Shown here piece by piece: positions 40,201 through 54,300 of a DNA stretch of 64,000 nt. Source of the DNA: Mermis nigrescens (Eukaryota; Nematoda; Enoplea; Mermithida; Mermithidae); NCBI GenBank assembly GCA_036768485.1, contig JAVLUZ010000273.1:2227669-2291668 (forward strand), written 5' to 3'. How positions within the stretch are numbered: the first letter of the stretch is position 1; each line of letters begins with the position of its first letter. Position numbers and translations under genes: made by a program. Under the pieces are notes generated by a model. It searched no databases and was not told the DNA's origin. It saw only the letters and a list, made by a program, of their open reading frames with translations.

Positions 40201-43200
40201 TCAATTTCAGGAGACCGATAAGGTTTAAAAAGATGAAGACGTTCAGAAATCCAGCATAAAAAGCTTTGCATTGAGAGTGTATAGAACAAATTGCATGTAA
40301 TACATTTGTGTTTTCATGAATTCCCCTACAACTGATACGTAAATGTACAAACTGTTGATGAGCGTAAAGAATTAAGTAGCTATTCCGCAAAAAATCCCGT
40401 TTGTATAAATTTTTCTAAATTATGTACCTATATAAAACTAATTGAAAAAAATAATAAAAAATATTATCCATAGGCCACGTACATTACGCATACGTATGTA
40501 CATACGTATGTCATTGAGCATATCAAAAGTACAGCATATTTAACAAACATTATCACAACTCTCCTTGAATGCGTCAATAACTTATCACTAACTACTGCAC
40601 ATAAAATGGGACTAAAATATTACACTTACTTGCTAGAATCGGCGCTAGTCGACTTTTGCCCTTGAAATTGCTGCTTTTTATCCACTTGCGTGACGTAATT
40701 GCCAGGGAACCAGCCAATCAGCTTATCGGCTACTTGTTTGTCCTTCTTTTGGCAAAGTTCGCCTTCCCACCATCCGGTGGGCGACTTAGAACGAATTTTT
40801 ATCCAATCGCCCTCCTCCAAAGACAACTGATTGGCGCCAGTGGCTTGAAAGGGAGCTATGGCTTTCACCACTTCGCAAACTTCGTGGTGGCGCGGACTGG
40901 TCGGGGAAACGGTTTCGATGGGCGATGTTTTCTCGGATGATTTGATCGACTAAAATCGATTAATTAACTAAGAAGCCTAATTTGAGAAAAGACCTGAAGA
41001 GCGGATAAGCAGCTTACTTGTTTGACGCTATACGCGATCTTGGGTTGAGGGGAGGGTTTCAACCAAAAACGTTTTTCACCACGCAAAAAATTATTCACCT
41101 CCAGCATTTTCGATCTTTTGAAACAATTTTTTTTAAAAATGTCATGTTAAGCGTTTTAGCGAAGTTTTACATCGAGAGTATATGCATTACATGAATATCA
41201 ATTTTTCGACGTTTGACGCCAGCAGCCATTGTTGACTGAATTTTGTTGAATTTCATTGAATTTTTGAAATCATTTCCATGTTTCTGTCGTCTACAAAGGA
41301 ATTGCATCGTCAGAAACGTCTCAAAAATAATAATTTTGACGCGTACCTACCACTATTGAGACCGAAAAGGGCACTTAAAAAGTTTTATAGTTGTTTCATG
41401 CGGTGCATGAAACCAAGAAGCGGATAAATAGAACACGTTAGCCGAGAGAGACAATTAAAAATGAGCGATGTTCATTCAAACAAACGCTCATTTGTATAGA
41501 TACATAAACAATTGAAATCTGATTTACTAAATAGAAAAACCAAAAATGAGCAGGTAAGTATCATCACATGGGCATAGGAGATGAGACAGGGTATTATGTA
41601 TATACTCGTACCTCTACCTAGGGTTTCGGAAAATCATGTAATATCAGGCGATTTTGAGAAAACGAGAGCTGCAAGACAATTTTCGAGCTCACTGCCGGAA
41701 AAAGGCCAAAAATTCTACCCTCCAGTGTTTTTTTCTGTACAAGGTCCGTTTGTATGTACATGTACAAAGATGGTCCATAGAAGTCTTTGTACATTTTGTA
41801 CAAACAAATTTTTGGGTACTATAATATGGTAAAGTAGCGACTTTAGTGTGGTGAAAACAGGGTTGTTCGAACTTTGGTAGTGTATTTAGCTTATTTCTGG
41901 GGTTCTGAGGGCAAGAATCATTAAGAATCGCCTTAAAACGGAGCGAAGCGCCAAAACATTTGACATTTTTCCTTTCAAAATGCAATTTTTGCTATTATAA
42001 AGATATATAGAAACAACACACAGCCGAAAATTTTTGTTAGACCTTTTTTGCAGTTTGTCTTCCCAAAAATCTTTGTACATGTACAAAGACGGTCCCGAAA
42101 AGTCTCTGTGCATCGGAAAAAATCTTTGCCGAATACAAAAAACGCGTGGTACACACTGATTTTTGTACGAGACAAAGATTTTGAGGCTCGTACAAAGATT
42201 TTCGGAGCTATCTTTGTACAATGTACAAAGACTTTTTCGGGCAACGTAATAGTAATTTTAACACTTTTTAGAGTATTTTTTAGCAAAATTTCAAAATTTT
42301 AGGCGCTTCGCGCCGAATATCATAATTACATTGCATTTAGCTCCAAGCGCTGGCATTAAACACTCCAAAATCTATCTTTAAGCATCTTTGTACAGATTTA
42401 AGCATCTTTTACGTCTATTTCTACTGTTTTATAAAGATTTTATACAGAAAAGAGAACTATTAAAACAACTTTGCACTGTTTTCCGCCGTTTGAAGATAAA
42501 ATTTACTCTTTTATCTTTGCGTTGCATTAAATTCATAAGCAAATTGGTGTCTATCATGAGATTCACTCAGCACATTGCAATCGCTTTATTATTTATAATT
42601 GTGTAATACAAGTTATTTTAACTTACTGAGTCGAATTCTATGTGTAATTTCAACCTAAGACTCATGAAAATTTTGGCGTTTAGGGCCGAACTAATATAAC
42701 CAGCTGAATTTAGGACAAAGTTACACCTTTTGCGAAGCGTGCGGGTCACAGATAACAATCTAGTAGTATGTAAAAATGTGTACATTCAATAGCATATCTA
42801 TACGTTATATGTACAAAAAATTTTTCGCTCGTACAAAGGCTTTTCCGGAGATCTTTGTACATGTACAAAGAGGCTCGCACAAAAAAAACAGTGGTGGTAC
42901 ATATACGAATTTTTAGAGCAATAGACTGTTCAATTCATTCATCTAGACAGCATGCAAATTTAACAATAAATATTCATGAAGAATAAGACAAGATGAATTA
43001 AGAACAAAAACTTGACATTAAGTAGATAAAGAATTAGTCATTTCCCCACCCACGGTAATTCGGTTTACCCCATCCCAGAGCATTTGACGGTGAGCATGTA
43101 TGTTGTTCATGTGCGCAAGTATCCCCATGTTTAAATTACATAGCGCTTTAAGTTAAGCGTGCATACACGACGCTCAAAATTTTGCCGAGCTAGTTGACCG

Positions 43201-46200
43201 TATTTCGGACGGGGCGGGCTTCCCGTTAATGTTAAAAAACAACTTATACGTATGCAAGAATAGCTTAAAAAGGCGATTTTTTTGCCAAAAATTGGGGATG
43301 AGGGACGGCCGCCTCTCTTTCACAAAGTGAGCTAATTCACGATATAAATATCAATGACATGATTGTGCAACGTACATGCCATGTATAGAAATCCATGAAA
43401 ATCAGTTGCCCTTAAGCAAGGCGATCAATACTACCATGCATGGTCTTAGAGATGTTTCACCCCGCTTCCAGAAATCACGATTTTCTAAAAAATCGCGAAT
43501 AGAATGCTGTTGTTTTGGGCATTTTTAGTGAAAGTTTGGCTCAAAAGAGTCAAGTTTTATGTACATACTCAATTTTTTGACTATATTTTGTTCAATTTAC
43601 TCGAATTTTTCTAAAATTTCTTTCGAGACTTTCTTTGCGCTCTAGAAAGATAAGGCATCGCCAGGAACGCCAAAAATGATGTTTTTGACGCGTATATGTA
43701 CATCGTTTCTGGACCCGAAAAAGACACTCTATAATTTCACCCCGGAATTCCATGCCGTGCATGTCTAACACTCACCGATTTTTTAACAATTTGCGCGTAT
43801 TCATCGGTCGCACGTGCCGACGTATCGTAATGCGTAGGTTCAGGGGGTGGAACGGGCTCAACATAATTGGCTGGGAACATGCCCGTTCGGCCATTGCATT
43901 CACCCGTCCACCATTCGCCATCTTTTTGCGTGACGAAAATTCGCTCACCCGCTTCGAATTGCAAATCGCCCGGCTCCATTTCGGGGAAGGGATACAGGGC
44001 AACGTGCCACTGGCCCAAACTTGACGTTTCGACGATGGCGGGTCTAGAAAACAAAAAACTTTGGTGGAAAAAAACCAAAAAAATGGTAGAAAAACAAATA
44101 AATTGGCGGAAAAAATGAAAAAAATTGGTAAAAAACGAAAGTATGCAAAAAGAAACCATCGTTTTTATCTAGCATTGTATCGCGTTTTACGCATGTTTTC
44201 ATTTCTATACACATTTTTATTGCCCTATTACATGATGAACATACATACTGTCCCTCTATTATAACGGAATTTAATTTAAATCCGTTTGCACCTCGTAAAC
44301 ACTGCTAAGAAGTATCACAATATAATTCTTCTAGGGATATTCGTACGCGCATAAAACGGTTTTTTTTGTATTCAGACAAACTAAGGCTTTTAGGAGCCGC
44401 ATGTGCGGGAGATTTTTGGAAGGAAAAATTGTAAAAGGGTTTTTAAACTCGCGAAAACTTTCGGCGCTTCACACCGGAATTACTTGCGATAATTTTTGAA
44501 ACAAACAAATTGGCTAAACTCAGTGATCGTACGGGGACCCCGACCCCGAAAAACGCCGGCCTAAACACCGAAGCCCGACCGGGGGCAAGATTTTACGAGT
44601 CGGGGTTGAACCTTTTTTCGGGGGTGAAATATAGCATTCAATTTTTTGGTATATAGGAGAATTGTATAAATAGCAAATAAATTTGGCAAACACCAAACAA
44701 TGATGATTCATTCACGAGCATAATGAATATGTTAAACTCGACTCTCGCGATATTTCATAAAATGTACGCCTAGAAGCCATGCTGTTAACACGTACATACA
44801 TGTTCGCATATTCATCACCATAAAGTGCGCCAAAACGCTCTGCATTTTGTCATTCGTAATAATACACTATGGACAAGGGCGGATTTAAGGGGGGCGGGGG
44901 CGGCCGCCCCCCCCGTTGGCGAAAAATATTTGGCGAGATAAAGAATGCATATGAAATTTGCAACTGATTTCTGGCCGTCAGTGACCATATTTCTCGAATT
45001 TTCCGGCGCTACGCGCCGGATGATACCTATTAATGACATTTATTTACTTTCTTGGCGACCTGGAAGCACGGTTTTTTTGTATTCGGCAAAGATTTTTCGC
45101 GATGTACAAAGACTTTTCGGGACCGTCTTTGTACATGTACAAAGATTTTTGGGAAGACAAAAACTGCAAAAAAGTCTGAAATTAGCTAAATTTTCGGCGC
45201 TTCGCGCCGAAATGAGTAGTTGTATGTCCTATATATCTTTATAATAGCAGAAATCGCATTTTGAAAGGAAAAATGTCAAATTTTTCAGCGCTTCGCGCCG
45301 TTTTAGGACCATTCTTAATGATTTTTGCCCTCATAAAACCAGGAATTAGCCAAAATACACTACCAAAGGTCGAACAACTGTGCTTTTACCACACTAAAGT
45401 CGCTACCATACTATATCATAGTACCCAAAAATTGGCGTGTACAAAATGTACAAAAAAACACTGCCTGGAAGCCATTTTCTGTTAATGTAGGTTTCAAAAC
45501 AATTTTAGCAGCAGAAACAGCTATTTTTGCATAGTTTTCTTCTATTTTCAATTAAAAATTTCGACGTTTCGCATCAAATGCTAAAAATACAGGAAATCAA
45601 GCAGTAAATCAAGCTTCTAGACGTCTATACGCCTTAATTTCACAACTTTTCCGGCGCTTCGCGCCAGATTTTTGTTAAAGAAATTTAATGATTTTTTTCG
45701 CACAAAATTGTGTAAAATTTTAAAATTTTTAGAAAAAATATTGCGTCAAAAGTGATTTTATGTAAAAGTATACCATGTAAAACACCGAAAAAACGCTATT
45801 TCGCGCGTTGAAGGCAAATTTTTCGGACCTATTTTTGACTGTTTTTGGAAAAATTGGGATACCGCCCTTAGTTAAATCCTAGATCCGCCACTTACTATGG
45901 ATTTATTATACCGGGGTTTTTCATCCACGACCCCGACCGGGGGTGAAAATCTGACCCCGTACGATCACTAGCTAAACTACACTATCAAAGATCATTACAC
46001 AGAAAGCGATACTACATTCAATAATACCCCGCAATTTACATACATTAACAAAATGTACAAAAACTTGTAGAGAACATTTTTGTACATGTATAAAGGGACC
46101 TTGTACAAAAAAAAACACCGATACGTACATACTATTGCTAACGTATTTTGTATACTTTTACTAACAAAATGCTCTTATGATTTCATTTCCTATTTTGTCG

Positions 46201-48257
46201 TAATAATGACTCCCTATTAAGCGGCAAATGATAATTTCGGCGATCCACAAAAGCCGGCCGTTTGTCCTCCGACCTTCATTAAATACAAGGCCACAAATAT
46301 TTCTAATACTCTTTTTACATTCCCAAAAATCTGTCGATACAAATGTTAGTATTAGCCTAATTTGATTTCATATGTAAATACAGTGTATAAGCATATGCGC
46401 CAGGCGAAAATTGTGTAAAGCAAGGCGTCGGACTTTTAAACACTCTTATCGAATACAAACAACTTTTCGGTAAGTTATAAGTTATTAAGGAATTAATTAG
46501 GATTTTCATATTTCTTAAATAACAACCTAATTAAGACACACACAACAACCACTAAATGCGAAAAAGAACGACACAAAAGGCCTACACAAGAACAAACGGA
46601 TTTTAAAGATTTCGTGTATCGATCCTATTTTAGGCTCAACGATACCAACGATCAATAAATTAGCATTAATCAGAGAAAAATGCCGTTTTGAATTTATAAC
46701 TTATGCTCTTACGGCCCTCTTGCTTTGGGTTTTCCGGAATTATTCTACGAAATAGTTTTATTTGTCAGTTAGTTTACCCAGCGCCGTCCAGGAATGGATC
46801 CGGATGCGAATTTTTGTCAACCAAATGCTGACTGGGAAACTCTTGGCTATCGAATTTCTGACTCAGAACTTGTACTTTGTCTCTTGAAACTTGCTGCCGA
46901 TCGGAGAGACTGTCATCGGATTTTCGACGATTTAATTCCGAGGCATCAACCAGTTTAACATACGACTTCGGAAACCAACCTAAGCAATGCGGTGCGATAA
47001 AAGAATAAAATCAACGTTAACAAGAACAGTACTGATAGACTGACATGGTTATACATAGTATGTATGCATTGCACATTGGGGATGTTCCGGTTCCAGGTTT
47101 TCTAAAAAGGATCGGTCCCGGTTTCGGTTCTTAGAAAATCAAGAAATCAGTTCCGGTCACGGTTTTTTTGTACTCGGCAAAGATTTTTCCCGATGTACAA
47201 AGACTTTTCGGGACCGTCTTTTTGGGAAGACAAAAATTGCAAAAAAGGTCTAAAATTCGAAAAAATTTCGGCGCTTCGAGCCGAAATGAATAATTGTGTG
47301 TTCTATATATCATTATAATGGCAGAAATTGCATTCCAAAAGTAAAAATGTCAAATTTTTCGGCGCTTCGCGCCGTTTTAAGACGATTCTTGTTGATTTTT
47401 GCCCTTAGAGACACAGAAATTGGCTAAAACACACTACGAAAAGTCGAAGAACTCTGTTTTTACCACACTAAAGTCGCTGCTATACCATATTATAGTTCCC
47501 AAAAATTTTGTGTGTACAAAATGTACAAGGATTTTTAGGAAGACAAAAACTGTAAAAAGATGTAAAATTCCCACAATTTTCGGCGCTTCGCTCCGAACTG
47601 ATAAATTATTTGTCCTATATATCTTTAAAATGGCAGAATTTGCATTTAGAATGGAACAATGTCAACATTTTTCGGCGCTTCGCACCGTTTTCAGATAATT
47701 TTCAGTAATTTTTGGCGTCAGAAACCCATAAATTAGCTAGAATACACTACCAAAGATCGAAAACCCTGTTTTACCACTCTAAACTCGCTACTGTACTATA
47801 TTATAGTACACAAAAATTTGCATGTACAAAATGTACAAAGACTTTGGGGACCATCTTTGTACATGTACAAACGGACCTTGTACAAAAAACACTGGTTCCG
47901 GTTCTTAAAAAATCAAAACATCGGTCCTCGGTTCCGGTTCCAGCCGGTTCTGGTTAACCACACATCCCTAATGAATACTGAACATAATAAGCTCAAATGA
48001 GGCAACGCTCGTGTATATGAAATATACGCGTGGATCGTAAGTACATCGGTTTCATTTCAAGCGAATCCACTTGTTTCGTCAAGAAGCTATAAGACTAGAT
48101 GGAGTTAGTAATGATTCAATTCTAAACAATTTGTAATCAACTTAAATAAAGGTAGGTACTATGCGTATCGATTATTATTATTGTCATTTGTTATTCTTTT
48201 ATTGTTATTATTTTATTATTATCATTATTATTGTTATTATTATTATTATTATTTTAC

Positions 48258-48317
<60 letters not shown>

Positions 48318-51300
48318 TTTTTATTCGCATTATTAAAATATATGTATACATACATATATAAGATAAAATTTACATTTTTAAAATCGCGAAAATCGCTCAG
48401 TTCTGCGAGTCATTCATCAATTTTTCGAAATTGATATGAACAAGTGCTGTTGTCCTTTAAAAAACCAATTTTTTATGGATGCGACCTAACCTAGATTTCA
48501 AATACTCGTTTTTGCGGCTATCCTAGCTCTATCGGATGGCATATGTGTAGTTCATTGGCTTCGTTCGCCAACTGACTGTATTGAATTTGCAAGTGTTTTT
48601 GAAAAAACCTAAATTTTCTATTAAAAAGCCATATGTCTTACATAAAAACCCACTTTTCAAAGTTCATGTTATCTTGCTGGTTAATGTTGGGAAACCATTT
48701 TAAGCACTAGGCAACACATTTATGACTTATGGGGACATTTCATTTTAAATTTATCTTCTCCTAATCACCCTGAGAATACAGTATGTCCTCAAAGTGAGAC
48801 TTAAAAAACCCACGTATTAAAAACCCACTTTAGTTTCGTTTTAGAAAAACCTCTAAATATTAAAGGGATTAGTTTTACATATTCTAACACCAAAAAATCA
48901 CTCATCTGAGCCAGTGTTTTTTGTATTCGGCAAAGATTTTCCCCGATGTACAGAGACTATTCGGGACCGTCTTTGTACATGTACAAAGATTTTTGCAAAA
49001 AAAGGTCTAAAATTTGCAAGAATTTCGGCGCTTCGCGCCAAAATGAGTAATTGTGTGTTCTATACGTATATCTTTATAATGGCAGAAATTGCATTTGGAA
49101 AGGAAAAATGTCAAATTTTTAGGCGCTTCGCGCCGTTTTAAGACAATTATTAGTGATTTTTGCCCTCAGAAAACCAGAAATTAGCTAAAATACACTACCA
49201 AAGGTCTAACAATTCTGTTTTTGCCACACTAAAATCGCTACCGTACCATATTATAGTACCCAAAAATTTGTGTGTACAAAATGTTCAAAGACTTTTAGGG
49301 ACCATCTTTGTACATGTACAAACGGTACTTGTACAAAGAAACACTGATCTGAGTTTAAGAGCATGAGTAGCTACTTAAGCTCAGATGAGTGACTTCTTGA
49401 TGTTAGAATATGTAAAACACTAAACCCTTTCATATTTAAATATTTAAAAAAGATTTTATAATGGTTTTTTCAAGACCGACGTGGGTTTTTTAAGTCTTAC
49501 TTTGAGAGAATACTGTAGTTCCAGAGTCATAAGGAGGAAAACTAACTTTAAATTGTCCGCATAAGTTATAAATGTGTAGCTGAGTGCTTAAAATAGTCTT
49601 CCAGCATTAACCAGCATGATAACATGAACTTTGAAAAGCAGGTTTTTAAGACATATGTATCGGTTTTCTTTAGAAAATGTAGGTTTTTTAGGAACACACA
49701 TTTGCCAATTCCATTCAATCAGTTGGTGGACGAAGCCAATGAAGTACATATATGCCAGCCGATAGAGCTAGGAAAGGCACAAGAAGATATGTATTTGAAA
49801 TATGAGGTTAGGCTGCATCCATAAGAAGTTATGGTCGAAAAACATGAAGATGGGTTTTTTCTATAGGATAGCACTGTATTAAGAACAGATTTTTTAGGTC
49901 ATTTTTCTTTTTCTCGTTATTCTGCTCAGTAATGAACCTTGTTGTTTCCGGAAATTGCGGAGACGTCAATACAACACGCGATGAGTAAAATCAGACTCGA
50001 TAAAGCATAAACTTACCAGTATGCCCAGCTAATTCGCCTAACCACCACATTTCTTGCATTTCTAGCACTTTGATGACGTCACCTTTGTTAAAGGACAAGT
50101 GATTATCCTTTTTGGCCTTCCACTGAAATTGGGCAACGGCAATTTGGGCCGGCAGGCCGGACACGGAACCGTTTGTCTGAATCTTGGAGGGAATCTGAGC
50201 ATAAATTTCCGAATCTTTGTCCGTACTCTCTTCGTGTATACTTTCTAACTTGGTAATGATATGATGAGGGCTGGAATCGATAAAGGGATCAGCCACTGCA
50301 GGATTGTCCATTGGTTCAGCGAAAGATTCGGGAAACCAACCGACTTTGTCCTGTTACAATTTTCGATAATAATTGCTCGGAGGAATTTCACATACTATAT
50401 TTGCATTAAACGAGAGTATGAATTTATTCGTATACAAGATCATACGGTCTACGACGTTTTGGCGCCGCCGTTTTGGCGCCAGCAACTTATAAATTATTCT
50501 AATTAAATTAATTTTGAAGCAATTCTAAAATAAATTATATATTCGAAAAGCAGGTTCTACAAGCAACAAAATAGCAAATTGTTCTTTTCGATTCGGTGAG
50601 TATTCATTTGTGTTCGACTGAAAAACTGTAGAAAATCCAGTGTATTTTTAGATGCATTTAATTATCTCACTAAATTCAAAGATATTCCAAAAGTAAATTA
50701 TACCATTACGTAGCGAATTGAATGGGCTTTCAGAATCTATATTATACTTTAATCATAAATGAAATGTAAATAATTAATAATATTACAAATAGTGTGGCAC
50801 CAAAACGGTGGCGCCAAAACGTCCCATTCCGGAGATCATAGCACAAGGTTATGAATATGTATTACATTATGTAAGACAGCAATAGGACGTCGAAGGAATC
50901 TCTACAAGCGAGGGTATGAAAAAATGGCGTTTTCAATTTGTGGTTTCCCCCAAGGGTACCCCAAAAGGGGAAAATGAAAAATTGGCGAAGCGTGTCTAAA
51001 GCACCGCCAAAAGAGGTTTTAGCGTACTTTGGGAGCAAGAAAACTCATTTTCTTTGTTACAAAATTTAAATACAAAGACAGAAGCTAATAAATTATTCGT
51101 CGACTGATTGATGAGAAATCAGTTGTATAGATAGTACTTGAAAGGATAGATTTGTTTTATGAGTATGAAATTAAGTGGAAGTTTTTAAAAATTTTTTCTC
51201 GAAATTTTTATTCACCATTGCATAGAGCTCGCCGAGATATGTACGCTCAAAAATGCCTTTCTTTTTGCCTATCTAATGGTTCTCGAGAAATCTGACCCAT

Positions 51301-54300
51301 AGATGCACAAGGTCAGGTTGGCCAGGGAGGGGTACAATCGAGATTTTAGGGCCAGGGAGGGGTAAAATTCAGGATTTTTACTACAGTAAAAGGCGTTCTT
51401 GGCTATTTTTAAGTATAACTCGCTTAAAATTCATTAAGGAAAATGCACTATTTCTGGCTCAAACTGCTCGACAGTGCCTAACTTTTCGACTCTTCAGCGG
51501 GGGCGGGTAATAATTCCTTCTCACCCCTCCCTATGCGCATGTATGACAGACCTCAGAAGCAAATTAAAGGGCGGGGCAGGGGGAGGGGGAGTGCCCGCCT
51601 CCATTAGCCAAAATATCTGGCGAGATAAAGAATGGATATGTAATTTGCAATGATTCTTGGCTGTCAATGACCATAGTTTACAAATTTTTCCAGCGCTGCG
51701 CGCCGGATTATATCTATTAATGACATTTATTTACTTTCTTGGCGATCTGGAAGCCATTTTTACTCACTGAATAGGTTTCAAAACAATTTCAACAGCCGAA
51801 ACAGCTATTCTAGCAACCATATTTGTACGTGTACAAAGGGACCTTGTCCAAGAAACACTGGTTCCACAGACGGGCCGGGCTATTGCCCAGGTGTGCTCTA
51901 CAGTATACGCATTTAATATGTCTCATACATAAAAATGGCGAATCCTCAAGTTTTAATTATAAACTTTAAAGGTAAACATTGTTTATCACCTTAATCTGGC
52001 CGGCAAGCCAACCTGGCTCGCCAGAATGGCTCTTGAACACCAGAATAATGTCACCGGGCTGAAAAGACAGCTCGTCCTCGCCGCGCGCTGCGAATTCGTA
52101 CAAAGCGCGATATTTGGCCGTCGACTCGGCGGAAGTCGCCATCGCTGGCGCCGCAGCGGCGACGCCGACGTCGGCCGCGCGCTTAGCGACGGCGCGCGAA
52201 CGCTTTTCCGCCAACTGCTGCCTTAAAAGCGAAATTTTGGCGATGAGTTGACGGTTTTGGGTCATTTCGGCCTCGCGCGATTGAACTGATTCGGACTCCG
52301 ATGTAGTGGAAGCATCGGCTGCTATAAAATCAATACGACCAAATATTCTTATGCGTGTACATATTTGTTACGCGTAAGTAGGTATATTATGTACACATAA
52401 TCATACGCAGGGAAGGGAGGTGAAGGGGTGCCCCCTTTGCCAAAAAAATTTGAAGAGGTAAGATAGTGCATGGAAAAAATAGAAATTGGCATTTGTTTAC
52501 AGCAACATCTCGAAATTTTCGGCGCTTCGAGCCGTAGGATCGTTATTTCCGTAAGTCTGTCTCAAGCACAACTAAAAAACGTCACCTCTTCACAGCCTTT
52601 CAAGAGAAAATCTTTTTTCTCGAAAAGCTCGAATTTCATGAGCTTAATGTATAGTGCATGATCGACACGTCTTATTTTGTGTACCGCCAAACATACGGTC
52701 ACCAAACTTCACACTGGACACCCCTTAAAAATTTAACGCACGACCCTGTATGCATGTAATCATAGGTAGCGCGTTAGCGCCTACCTTTAATATACATACT
52801 TGGACCCCCTTAAAAGTGACTACCCCCAACAGCTATAACATGACACTTCTGTATTGTGCGGTTTTTTTGAAAGACAGATAATAAAAAAATTCGATGCCGC
52901 CATTTTTTTATTTTCTTTACACTTTTACCCTGTGAGTGTAAAGAGCGCGTAAAGTTTTACTGTAACGTCATAACATATAAACTTTTGAAATTTTGGTCGT
53001 TCACACGACTTTTCTAACTCAGTTTTGCATTCTATTTAGTCTGGTTTTTTTTAAATTGTAGACAATTGACTAAGCTCAAAACCGATTTTTTATTTTTCCT
53101 AAAGTGACTTATTTCCAGAGTAGCAGTGTAAAGAGTGTAAAGAATCTGAGGGTGAAAAAACACATTAAGGCCTCTTTTTTGTCTGCTAACAACTCCGCTT
53201 ATGAGTCCCAAGAATTTTTCTGATAGAAATGTACTACGACCCAAGGGCTACTTTCGGCTTACCAGCAAACTTTTCAACACTCAATACTGAGTTAGGTATA
53301 GGGGTTCAAACTTTACACTCTAGTGAATGATGTAGAAAACAGGTTTCGTCCGAGATTTCTCCGCCTGATTTTCCGCGTATAAGTCAGAATAAATTTAATT
53401 TAATAAAAATAAAGAACGTTCCAGAGGCTACACATCGCAGCAAACCGCGTTTGAAAAAACTCAATATTGAGTTACTTCTGGCAGTGCAAAGTTCATAATT
53501 AGGAGTGTTAAATAGGACGGAAAAAGACGTTTTCTTCCCTTTTCTGATTAGTCAATATCTCAAATAGGATGCGGGACAGGAGTTTCTCACACACAAACTT
53601 ACTACGATTTAAAGGCTACAATACTGGCCTAAACCGAATTTATTTACACTCCTTGGGGAGTTGGGTTCAGATTTTTAACGTTTACAATGAGGTGGATGGT
53701 GGAAAAATACGTTTTTGTCTCTTATTTTGTTCGCCACTTTCACAGCGGATTGTGTTCATGTACATCAATATTGAGCTTTTTCGAAGGGGGAAGTCAAAAA
53801 ACGGGTGTGCTAAACGTGTATCTGTCTCTCTTCTTGTGCCAACTTCTCCGGTTACCAGTCTGGACATAGCGCTGCACACTTTGCAAATTTTACTACCCGG
53901 GTACCCGGCTATTTCATTACCCGGGTACCCGGGTAATTCGGGTACCCGGGTATACCCGGGTAGGACCTTAGATAAAAGAGAATGCAGTGAACATCGTTTA
54001 TTTACGGTTGACAGCAGTGATCGTACAGGGTCAGATCTTCACCCCGGTCGGGGTCGGGTGGGGTCGGGGTTGAAGATTAACAATTAACATTGCATGATTA
54101 CATACCAATTTAAAAAGGATAAAAACGATACTTCACTTGCTTATAGAGAATACTAATAAAGCTGGTTAAGTTCAAGATTTTATTTTCATTCCAAGTTCAA
54201 ACATGGTTTTAGCAATTTAGCATCACTTTCAATTTTAATCACTAATCGCTCTCGCTTTTTCGCATTCTTCCACAGTTTTTTCTTAACGGTATTCTATGGC

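Larger units (their letters stand above)
44521..45970. mobile_element. hAT-like element with GACCCCG arrays (outer level of three)
   Basis: Ends CAGTGATCGTACGGGGACC and CCCCGTACGATCACTA. Perfect duplications GCTAAACT at 44,513-44,520 and 45,971-45,978. Iterated CCCCGACC/GGTCGGGG blocks stand just inside both ends. Interrupted by 44,874-45,893. A relative is at 54,015-55,888. Intron D-E. Confidence 0.92.

Noticed and set aside
40064..40630. GT donor AGCAA|GTAAGT for intersectin exon F
   Set aside because: Phase 2 conflicts with both acceptors of exon G and would break SH3E; the GC donor four bases upstream keeps frame. It remains possible if a hidden microexon exists.
53569..54087. 172-codon open frame on +
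   Set aside because: Runs across the boundary of two separately inserted elements (53,868 and 54,015) and through GGGTACCC iterations, so it cannot be an old gene.
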